DNA from: Candidatus Nanopelagicales bacterium
Lineage (GTDB): Bacteria; Actinomycetota; Actinomycetes; S36-B12
NCBI GenBank assembly: GCA_030836325.1
Contig: JAURQC010000090.1
Coordinates: forward strand, 1-5,427
Length of the DNA: 5,427 nt
Direction: 5' to 3'
Position numbers and translations under genes: made by a program
Notes under the pieces: model-generated
Databases searched by the model: none
What the model was told of the DNA's origin: nothing
What the model saw: only the letters and a program-made list of their open reading frames with translations
In this document: positions 1-4,759 of the stretch, piece by piece
How positions within the stretch are numbered: position 1 is the first letter of the stretch
Layout of the letters: the number at the start of each line of letters is the position of its first letter

Positions 1-758
1 GTGCCGTTTCCCTGTTCGGCGGTGAAGGCGACGATGCCCACATCGAGTGAGCCGAACAGCGTTCCGAGCCCCAGTGCGGACAAGACGATCGGCCGCAGCC
101 CAGGGGAACGAACAACTCGACTGAAGGACATGCCTCGATCGGTCGTTGGGTGCGGAGCGGGTGTGGTGGATTTCGCTGCTGCAAGCCACATCGAGCCCAC
201 TGCAACACACCCGGCAGCAATCCATAACGGAGCCGAAAATCCAACGGCGAAGGCCGCGTAGGTTGTGACGAGTGGGCCCACGGTGAAGATGACCTCATCC
301 AGGATGCTCTCCCACGCGAAACCGATCCGTGCGATGGATGAATCGGTGGATAGTGCCGCCCAGCGAGCTCGCACGTAAGAACCGATTGCGGGTGATGTTC
401 CGCCAGCAGCGACGACCAAGGTAACCTGCGCCGCAGCCGGGAAACTACGAATGATCGACACCGTAAACGCAACGATCAGCAGGCTGTGGGTGATCCCCAG
501 TAGCCGCAGCACCGAGGTCTGGCCGATGGAGTCCGCCCACCGACTCGTAGCAATGCTGACGAGAGCCGCGGTGAGCGCAAATAAGGCGCTTAGAGCACCC
601 GCATAGGCGTACGACCCAGTGACGTTACTGACCAGCAGGACGGTGGCCAGTGCAATCATTGCCAGCGGCAATCGGGCGATTAGACCAGCGGAGGTGAACG
701 TCGCCACACCCGGTTGTCTCAGCGCATGACGAAATCCGGTGGCGCTGCCAGGGTTCAT
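1..758 (-). CDS. MFS-family transporter, N-terminal part (3' end outside window)
   Basis: Integral membrane protein of the major facilitator superfamily; substrate unknown. Read on the minus strand from ATG at 758-756, the frame stays open to the left edge (252 codons), so about the first seven of the usual twelve helices are present. Hydrophobic segments fall near residues 23-43, 51-70, 86-104, 106-129, 148-174, 176-195 and 221-245. The loop after helix 2 (TSRWADSIGQTSVLR, about 71-85) is a degenerate form of the MFS loop 2-3 motif. SPAIGSYVRARWAAL (about 122-136) and the stretch WESILDEVIFTVGP (about 149-162) resemble actinobacterial drug- or sugar-efflux-like MFS proteins as I remember them. 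The start is uncertain. An in-frame ATG at 788-786 adds ten residues, and neither has a Shine-Dalgarno; 758 is preferred because TAGCCT (772-767), a TANNNT -10-like hexamer, lies 8 nt upstream, as expected for a leaderless start. Divergent from the inositol phosphatase gene. Confidence 0.85.
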   Translation of the reverse strand, partial: MNPGSATGFRHALRQPGVATFTSAGLIARLPLAMIALATVLLVSNVTGSYAYAGALSALFALTAALVSIATSRWADSIGQTSVLRLLGITHSLLIVAFTVSIIRSFPAAAQVTLVVAAGGTSPAIGSYVRARWAALSTDSSIARIGFAWESILDEVIFTVGPLVTTYAAFAVGFSAPLWIAAGCVAVGSMWLAAAKSTTPAPHPTTDRGMSFSRVVRSPGLRPIVLSALGLGTLFGSLDVGIVAFTAEQGNG

Positions 759-866
759 AAATCGCGAGGCTATCGCGGACCGCCGCATATTTGCCGCGAA
801 CCAGTGGCCGGTACGGTTCCACGTCGGGCAAACGTCATTGCCGGACGAAATTGACGAGGGGCATTT

Positions 867-1706
867 ATGGGTACGTCGACCTCTGCAACGTTTCGAACAC
901 TGCCGGAGATTTTGGATTTGCACCCACTAGCCGACCTCGCCTGGCGTGCTGCAACCGAGGCCGGTGCTTTCCTGCTCACGCAACGCCCCGATGCCTTGAC
1001 AGTCGAAACGAAATCCACTCCGACGGATGTCGTGACCTCCATGGATAAGGCAGCCGAACATCTGCTTCATGAGAGGCTGCTCGGAGAACGCCCAGGTGAT
1101 GGGATGCTCGGGGAAGAGGGAGCCGATAAGGATTCCAGCACCGGTATCCGATGGGTGGTCGACCCGCTCGACGGGACCGTGAACTATCTGTATCGAATCC
1201 CGCTCTGGGGTGTTTCCGTCGCCGCGGAGGATGCAGATCTCGGTGAAACCGTGGTGGGTGTCATCTTCACCCCCGAAAGCGGTGAAGGATTTGTTGGTAT
1301 TCGCGGAAGAGGAGCCTGGCGAATCGTGGGAGACATCGGGGAGCGCATGACCGTTCGCTCTTGCGAAAGCCTAGGTCAGGCCATGGTGGCGACGGGCTTC
1401 GGCTACTCCTCGGAACTTCGGGCCGATCAAGCTCGCGTTGTTCAGTCGCTCATTACTCGGGTGAGGGATATACGTAGAACCGGATGCGCCGTTGTTGACT
1501 TCACCTGGTTGGCGGCTGGGCGCACTGACGCCTACTACGAACGGAACTTGAATCCCTGGGACGTCGCAGCCGGTTTGGTTATCGTCCAAGAAGCCGGAGC
1601 TGTCATCGAGCACGTAGGCGACCCCAGTGATGTCGGTACGTTCGTTGTAGCTGTGCCGGGCATCTTCGATGCGCTCCGCGAGGCCTTGACGGATTGCGGG
1701 ATGTAG
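867..1706 (+). CDS. suhB: Inositol monophosphatase family protein (SuhB/ImpA-like)
   Basis: Mg2+-dependent cytosolic phosphatase of the IMPase/FIG superfamily, expected to dephosphorylate myo-inositol-1-phosphate or a related sugar phosphate. In actinobacteria this can feed phosphatidylinositol and mycothiol synthesis. The protein has 279 residues, a normal length. Metal and catalytic signatures are intact: GEEG at 82-85, WVVDPLDGTVNY at 96-107 (metal ligands D99 and D102, with T104), and NPWDVAAGLVIVQEAGA at 229-245 with D232. The segment TKSTPTDVVTSMDKAAE (48-64) is also typical of the family. The ATG at 867 follows a good ribosome site (AGGGG, 857-861, 5-nt spacing). The gene ends 17 bp from the convergent carbonic-anhydrase-like gene. 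In M. tuberculosis, suhB (Rv2701c) sits in the same position relative to dut and DUF4193, which supports the symbol. Substrate preference (inositol phosphate, histidinol phosphate or fructose bisphosphate) cannot be settled from motifs alone. Confidence 0.92.
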   Translation: MGTSTSATFRTLPEILDLHPLADLAWRAATEAGAFLLTQRPDALTVETKSTPTDVVTSMDKAAEHLLHERLLGERPGDGMLGEEGADKDSSTGIRWVVDPLDGTVNYLYRIPLWGVSVAAEDADLGETVVGVIFTPESGEGFVGIRGRGAWRIVGDIGERMTVRSCESLGQAMVATGFGYSSELRADQARVVQSLITRVRDIRRTGCAVVDFTWLAAGRTDAYYERNLNPWDVAAGLVIVQEAGAVIEHVGDPSDVGTFVVAVPGIFDALREALTDCGM

Positions 1707-1723
1707 GCCACGCCCTTTGAACG

Positions 1724-2242
1724 TCAGTCCAGACGGCGCAATTCTGCGTTGTACCAACGCGCGTTGCGCACGTAGGTTTCGACGCTGCCGGCAAACTCGG
1801 CTTTGTCGACCACGCCTTTGGTGACTCGAGCGGGTACGCCTAGGGCGCGGGCACCAGGCGCTACCACGGTGCCCGGCGAGACCACCGCACCCGCACCGAC
1901 AAGGGAGCCTGGACCGATATGTACACGGTGCAACAACACCGAGCCTGAGCCGACAAGGCTGTCGTCTTCGACAGCGCATCCTTCAAGATGCGCGTTGTGC
2001 CCAACGACGCATCGATTACCCACAGTCGTATCCAAGTCTGCGGTGCAGTGGATGACGGTGCCGTCCTGGATGGAGGTCTGTGCCCCGATGATGATTTGAC
2101 CGTGGTCACCCCGCAGGACGGCGGTGGGCCAGATGGAAGATTCGGGCCCAACACGGACATCTCCGATGATGACCGCGTCCGGATGAACGAACGCCGAAGG
2201 GTCGATGTCTGGGGTTTTGTCCCCGAGTGCGTAGAGAGCCAT
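1724..2242 (-). CDS. Gamma-class carbonic anhydrase-like protein (left-handed beta-helix)
   Basis: Soluble trimeric hexapeptide-repeat protein of the gamma-carbonic anhydrase/YrdA/PaaY group, 172 residues, the usual size. The repeats form a left-handed beta-helix through about residue 140, followed by a C-terminal helical tail. The three metal-binding histidines are recognisable: H65 in QDGTVIHC, and H82 and H85 in VVGHNAHLEGC. The RGD of VLRGDHGQI (43-51) and the QD pair at 59-60 are the conserved residues around the gamma-CA active site. The tail GVPARVTKGV matches the common G-x-P-A-K/R-V ending. The family can hydrate CO2, but many members have no proven activity, so the reaction is only inferred. 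The start at 2242-2240 was chosen because homology begins at MALYALGDK; the frame is open further upstream to 2335 with no family-like sequence there. No clear Shine-Dalgarno is seen. The gene is convergent with suhB and divergent from DUF4193, and takes the place that Rv2700 occupies in M. tuberculosis. Confidence 0.9.
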   Translation of the reverse strand: MALYALGDKTPDIDPSAFVHPDAVIIGDVRVGPESSIWPTAVLRGDHGQIIIGAQTSIQDGTVIHCTADLDTTVGNRCVVGHNAHLEGCAVEDDSLVGSGSVLLHRVHIGPGSLVGAGAVVSPGTVVAPGARALGVPARVTKGVVDKAEFAGSVETYVRNARWYNAELRRLD

Positions 2243-2346
2243 GGCGCCATTGTCACGCTGTGAGCGAACGCACGCGACATGCACCAGGGGGTCGGCAGGT
2301 GATACCCGAGGACATAGGGCACAATCTGCGCGCAAGTACCGGCTTT

Positions 2347-2354
2347 AAGGAGGG
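2347..2354 (+). promoter_or_regulatory. Strong Shine-Dalgarno of the DUF4193 gene
   Basis: AAGGAGGG lies 9 nt before the ATG at 2364 and is nearly a perfect complement of the 16S rRNA tail. It fixes the start of the DUF4193 gene and is the strongest ribosome site in the window, suggesting high translation. Confidence 0.85.
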
Positions 2355-2363
2355 CAGCCCACC

Positions 2364-2660
2364 ATGGCTACCGATTACGACGCCCCTCGTAAGACAGACG
2401 AGGAACTCGCCGAGGACAGCCTCGAGGAGTTGAAGGCGCGGCGCGCGGAAAAGACCGCATCCGCTGTCGATGTCGACGAAGCCGAGCTCGCCGAAAACTT
2501 GGAACTACCAGGAGCAGATCTCTCCGACGAGAACCTCACCGTGCGAGTCGTTCCCAAGAAGTCAGATGAATTCACCTGTATGTCTTGTTTCCTGGTGCAC
2601 CACCGCAGCCAGCTCGATCACGAGGGCAAAGGCGGGCCGATCTGCAAGGACTGCGCCTAG
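2364..2660 (+). CDS. DUF4193 family small acidic zinc-ribbon-like protein
   Basis: A 98-residue protein of the actinobacterial DUF4193 family; function unknown. It begins MATDYDAPRKTDEE, a typical family start. The first 60 residues are highly charged and acidic, rich in Asp and Glu, and probably flexible. The C-terminus carries two cysteine pairs, C72-x-x-C75 (TCMSCFLVHHRSQL) and C94-x-x-C97 (ICKDCA), arranged like a zinc ribbon that closes at the last residue. H79 and H80 lie just after the first pair. Metal binding is inferred from the cysteine spacing, not shown. A strong ribosome site precedes it, and its stop lies 37 bp from the convergent DUF4235 gene, with a hairpin in the gap. The gene keeps the neighbourhood of its M. 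tuberculosis counterpart Rv2699c, between suhB and dut. The ribbon could suggest binding to nucleic acid or a protein partner such as RNA polymerase, but nothing in the sequence demonstrates this. Confidence 0.92.
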   Translation: MATDYDAPRKTDEELAEDSLEELKARRAEKTASAVDVDEAELAENLELPGADLSDENLTVRVVPKKSDEFTCMSCFLVHHRSQLDHEGKGGPICKDCA

Positions 2661-2669
2661 AGTTCGGCC

Positions 2670-2692
2670 GCCACGGACTTTGTCCGCATGGC
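2670..2692. terminator. Possible bidirectional terminator hairpin between convergent genes
   Basis: GCCA CGGAC (2670-2678), loop TTT, then GTCCG (2682-2686), a 2-nt bulge CA, and TGGC (2689-2692) form a 9-bp stem with one bulge. It sits inside the 37-bp gap between the stops of DUF4193 (plus) and DUF4235 (minus), the expected place for a shared terminator. There is no T-tract on either side, so it would be of the U-less type often proposed for high-GC actinobacteria. The activity is inferred. Confidence 0.45.
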
Positions 2693-2697
2693 CCCGC

Positions 2698-2979
2698 CTA
2701 TTCGCCGAAGAAGCGCGCGGCCGCCCTGAAGGCGACAACCTCGATCACAGCGGCCGTAGCACCGCTGATTGCCGCCCACGCGATTACTTTGCCGAGCGGG
2801 ACCGATCGGTCGTTGTTGGACGGAGCGTCAGTCCCGGTCGCGGCCCGGTAGGCCGACGAAAGGGCCTTGCGGGCGACGAAGGTTGCTCCGAAGGCAACGA
2901 CAGGAGCGACGATCGTCGCCACGGGTGCCTTGCTCGGTGCAGCATCGGTTTTGTCCAGTGTCTGTGCGTGCTCGCTCAT
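2698..2979 (-). CDS. DUF4235 family small membrane protein
   Basis: A 93-residue protein matching the actinobacterial DUF4235 family; function unknown. Two hydrophobic segments, about residues 17-36 and 63-83, predict two membrane helices. They flank a polar connector, ARKALSSAYRAATGTDAPS, which resembles the family core around the first helix. The C-terminus (AFRAAARFFGE) ends just inside the expected family boundary. The start was set at ATG 2979-2977 (MSEHAQTLDK) because family similarity begins shortly after it. The frame remains open upstream to 3183, but that part overlaps the DUF3093 coding sequence and has no membrane or family character. No strong Shine-Dalgarno precedes the ATG. It lies 68 bp downstream of DUF3093 on the same strand and is probably cotranscribed; two small hairpins lie in that spacer. 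Confidence 0.83.
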   Translation of the reverse strand: MSEHAQTLDKTDAAPSKAPVATIVAPVVAFGATFVARKALSSAYRAATGTDAPSNNDRSVPLGKVIAWAAISGATAAVIEVVAFRAAARFFGE

Positions 2980-2997
2980 GGCACAACCATGGCGTAC

Positions 2998-3027
2998 GCG
3001 TTCGCAGAACGCCAGGGCGGATGCCCT
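2998..3027. other. Two adjacent small inverted repeats in the DUF3093-DUF4235 spacer
   Basis: GCGTTC-GCA-GAACGC (2998-3012) gives a perfect 6-bp stem with a 3-nt loop. One base further, AGGGC-GGAT-GCCCT (3014-3027) gives a 5-bp stem with a 4-nt loop. Both lie in the untranslated spacer upstream of the DUF4235 start on the minus strand. They could act as an attenuator, an RNA-processing or stability site, or nothing. Confidence 0.35.
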
Positions 3028-3047
3028 CTTGAAGGTTTCTGCTGCTG

Positions 3048-3539
3048 CTAGGCGTCGCGATTCGTGCGGTGGTCGGCAACGGCCTGTCGCAGCTGCTCTG
3101 GTCGACGACTGGCTATGAGCCAAGCTGAGTGCGGGTCGCTGCCATCTGCTACTGCCACTGCAACGGCTTTCCGAGGGCTCCATGGCGGCTGAACCATGTA
3201 AGCGGTCATGCCGATATCGACATCGTGTCCTCTGCGGGCTGCATCGAGTTCTGCGCTGGTCAGGATGCGCGTGGCCCCGATGGCGTTACTTGGAAGGTGC
3301 GTGGCCCCGATCCAGATTCCCTGATCGTCAACACAAATCACCGGCGCAGTACGGGCAACTGACACGAGTACGAGTAGCACTCCGCCAACGAAGACCACCA
3401 GTCCGATGAGTGTTCCGAGAGCTGCTGCGTACGCGACTGCAACCATCGCCACGAAGCCGACAAGCAACGCGATCCAGCCCACACCTGGCAGCAGGCGCTC
3501 GCGGTAACTATTGGCAGCCATCTGGTTCATTGTCCTCAT
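3048..3539 (-). CDS. DUF3093 family membrane protein
   Basis: A 163-residue protein of the actinobacterial DUF3093 family (counterpart of Rv2698); function unknown. After a short N-terminus with SYRERLLP at 11-18, two adjacent hydrophobic helices cover about 19-40 and 41-62. A soluble domain of about 100 residues follows. It carries family-like segments: VICVDDQGIWIGATHLPSNAIG (67-88) and PWSPRKAVAVAVADGSDPHSAWLIASRRPEQL (119-150), which corresponds to the usual conserved D-P-x-x-x-W-L-x-x-(S/T)-R-x-P ending. The start is ambiguous: in-frame ATGs lie at 3539, 3530 and 3521, and none has a well-spaced Shine-Dalgarno. AGGA at 3536-3533 could serve the third, in which case the protein would be six residues shorter. 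The gene is divergent from the thioesterase across 45 bp that contain a perfect palindrome, and is followed by DUF4235 on the same strand. Confidence 0.88.
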   Translation of the reverse strand: MRTMNQMAANSYRERLLPGVGWIALLVGFVAMVAVAYAAALGTLIGLVVFVGGVLLVLVSVARTAPVICVDDQGIWIGATHLPSNAIGATRILTSAELDAARRGHDVDIGMTAYMVQPPWSPRKAVAVAVADGSDPHSAWLIASRRPEQLRQAVADHRTNRDA

Positions 3540-3547
3540 GGTGTCTA

Positions 3548-3561
3548 CGCGCTGCAGCGCG
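3548..3561. promoter_or_regulatory. 14-bp perfect palindrome in divergent promoter region (operator candidate)
   Basis: CGCGCTGCAGCGCG is a perfect two-fold palindrome centred between the divergent DUF3093 and thioesterase starts. It lies 9 bp upstream of the DUF3093 ATG at 3539 and 23 bp upstream of the thioesterase ATG, so a bound protein could block both promoters. An operator role is inferred from position and symmetry only. GC-rich palindromes of this length can occur by chance. Confidence 0.4.
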
Positions 3562-3570
3562 ACCGCGCAG

Positions 3571-3576
3571 TATGGT
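3571..3576 (+). promoter_or_regulatory. Possible -10 box of the thioesterase gene
   Basis: TATGGT fits the TANNNT -10 pattern and ends 8 nt before the ATG at 3585. Transcription would then begin at or next to the start codon, giving a leaderless mRNA, which is common in actinobacteria. The only Shine-Dalgarno-like stretch, GGAG at 3579-3582, is just 2 nt from the ATG and so is badly spaced. No -35 box is evident; the palindrome occupies that region. Confidence 0.35.
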
Positions 3577-3584
3577 CCGGAGCA

Positions 3585-4190
3585 ATGAATAAATCAGCGC
3601 AAACTGATCGAGTGCCCGGCAGCGACAACAGCGTTCCTGAAACGGCCTCGATGCCAGATCGGGCGGCCAACGCCCCGGCGCCTGGCACCAAGATCCCCAG
3701 TCACTATCGCTGGTGCTACGGATGCGGAAAGGATCACCCCTCGGGGCTCCACATGAATCTGGTAGCCGGGGAGGGACTCACGACCGAGGGGAAATTCCTC
3801 GTCTCCGAACTACACCAAGGATCACCGGGACTGGCCCACGGTGGTCTCTTGACAACCGCAATGGACGAAGTACTTGGATCCCTCAATTGGCTGCTGGACG
3901 AGCCCGCCGTGACCGCTCACCTGGAATGCGACTTTCGACGCCCAGTGCCGGTGGGAACAGAATTGGTGATGAGGGCCCGCATCGACGGTGCTGCCGGTAG
4001 ACGCATCTACATGTCGGGTGAGGCTCTGATTGGCGATCGACTGGCTGTTTCGGCACGAGCAATCTTTGTTCAAGTTCCCATCGAGCACTTCACATCCCAT
4101 GGGAATCCCGAGCACGTCGAACAAGCCATAGCCGATCGAGCCAGTGGGGGACCGGCATTTGGATCACCGGGGATTCAGGTGAATCCGTGA
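3585..4190 (+). CDS. PaaI-type hotdog-fold thioesterase
   Basis: Predicted cytosolic acyl-CoA thioesterase of the 4HBT/PaaI hotdog superfamily, 201 residues; substrate unknown. Residues 1-36 are polar and rich in Pro, Ala and Asp, probably disordered. The fold begins at the cysteine motif [17 protein letters not shown] (43-59), a C-x-x-C-G...H/N-P-x-G-L element seen in an actinobacterial subgroup. The core follows with [17 protein letters not shown] (82-98): H85-G86-G87 is the typical active-site turn, and D94 or E95 is the likely catalytic acid on the central helix. [18 protein letters not shown] (110-127) is the usual strand after the helix. About 30 residues beyond VPIEHF add a variable tail. 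The ATG at 3585 gives the longest frame; a later Met at codon 23 is possible but lacks a ribosome site. The stop overlaps the first base of the dut ATG (TGATG), implying cotranscription and translational coupling. The gene is absent from this position in the mycobacterial order I recall. Confidence 0.86.
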   Translation: MNKSAQTDRVPGSDNSVPETASMPDRAANAPAPGTKIPSHYRWCYGCGKDHPSGLHMNLVAGEGLTTEGKFLVSELHQGSPGLAHGGLLTTAMDEVLGSLNWLLDEPAVTAHLECDFRRPVPVGTELVMRARIDGAAGRRIYMSGEALIGDRLAVSARAIFVQVPIEHFTSHGNPEHVEQAIADRASGGPAFGSPGIQVNP

Positions 4191-4270
4191 TGAGCCGGGG
4201 GGCGCGCGAATCGGAGATGAGCCAAGAGGCTCGCGAATCGGAGATGAGCCAAGAGGCGCGCGAATCGGCG
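4190..4270 (+). repeat. Three tandem 27-bp repeats at the dut start
   Basis: Copies occupy 4190-4216, 4217-4243 and 4244-4270. Each starts ATGAGCC and contains CGCGAATCGG (CTCGCGAATCGG in copy 2). Copies 2 and 3 differ at only two positions; copy 1 has GGGG where the others have AAGA. As 27 is a multiple of three, all stay in frame and encode M-S-x-x-A-R-E-S-(E/E/A), so three in-frame ATG codons stand in a row. This is seen directly. Confidence 0.95.
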
Positions 4271-4708
4271 AGAGGCGTGCGGGTGCTGTTGCATCGGCTA
4301 GACCCGCAACTGCCGGCGCCAAGCCGAGGAAATCCCGGCGATGCGGGCTGGGATCTACGGGCACGTACGTCGGTGGTTCTTGGACCAGGTGAGCGAGGCA
4401 TGATCCCCACAGGAATCGCTATTGCCTTGCCGCCGAGGTTCGTCGCGTTGATCCATCCTCGAAGCGGCTTGGCTGCGCGGTCGGGTTTTACGTTGGTGAA
4501 CTCTCCGGGAACTGTTGATGCTGGGTACCGCGGCGAAATCTGTGTCATCGGTCTGAATACCGATTCAAGCACTGACGTCCACATCGAGCGCGGCGATCGG
4601 ATCGCACAACTTCTCGTCCAGCGGGTTGAAGACATCGAGTGGTGCGAAGTCAGTGAGTTGCCGAGTTCAGGCCGTGGCTCCGGAGGGTTCGGATCAAGCG
4701 GCCGGTAG
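4190..4708 (+). CDS. dut: dUTP diphosphatase (trimeric dUTPase)
   Basis: Hydrolyses dUTP to dUMP and pyrophosphate, limiting uracil in DNA and supplying dUMP for dTMP synthesis; acts as a homotrimer in the cytosol. All five motifs are present (numbering from ATG 4190, 172 residues): motif 1 GDAGWDLRA (50-58), motif 2 [10 protein letters not shown] (90-99), motif 3 [17 protein letters not shown] (107-123) with catalytic D110 and stacking Y113, motif 4 [12 protein letters not shown] (135-146), and motif 5 [11 protein letters not shown] (161-171) with stacking F168. The protein ends at once after motif 5. The core begins near residue 28 ([11 protein letters not shown]); the 27 residues before it are three copies of a 9-residue repeat, longer than usual. 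The start is unresolved: GTG 4187 or ATG 4190, 4217 or 4244. ATG 4190 overlaps the thioesterase stop, but no well-spaced Shine-Dalgarno precedes any of them. DUF3710 follows after 51 bp, as in M. tuberculosis (Rv2697c-Rv2696c). Confidence 0.95.
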   Translation: MSRGARESEMSQEARESEMSQEARESARGVRVLLHRLDPQLPAPSRGNPGDAGWDLRARTSVVLGPGERGMIPTGIAIALPPRFVALIHPRSGLAARSGFTLVNSPGTVDAGYRGEICVIGLNTDSSTDVHIERGDRIAQLLVQRVEDIEWCEVSELPSSGRGSGGFGSSGR

Positions 4709-4748
4709 CGTGGTCTCCTGATCGGCGGGTGGTCGGCTCGGAATTTAG

Positions 4749-4754
4749 AAGGAG
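4749..4754 (+). promoter_or_regulatory. Shine-Dalgarno fixing the GTG start of the DUF3710 gene
   Basis: AAGGAG ends 5 nt before GTG at 4760. Another GTG overlaps at 4758 in a different frame, but only 4760 gives the family N-terminus MGLFGRRK. Confidence 0.8.
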
Positions 4755-4759
4755 AAGGT

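Noticed and set aside
1707..1723. Possible terminator between convergent suhB and carbonic-anhydrase genes
   Set aside because: No stem of useful length or T-tract can be formed in or next to the 17-bp gap.
1371..1979. Minus-strand open frame (202 codons) across the suhB and carbonic-anhydrase 3' ends
   Set aside because: It overlaps two well-supported genes, is Arg/Cys-rich and resembles no family.
2243..2363. Small gene or riboswitch in the 121-bp divergent region upstream of DUF4193
   Set aside because: There is no start with a ribosome site other than that of DUF4193, no conserved RNA fold that I recognise, and no convincing -35/-10 pair.
3269..3311. 13-bp direct repeat GCGTGGCCCCGAT (3269-3281 and 3299-3311)
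   Set aside because: It is inside DUF3093, exactly 30 bp apart in frame, and simply encodes two I-G-A-T segments. It is most likely coincidence or local codon similarity.
4190..4270. CRISPR-like reading of the 27-bp repeats
   Set aside because: The copies are directly abutting with no spacers, they are in frame within dut, and no cas gene is present.
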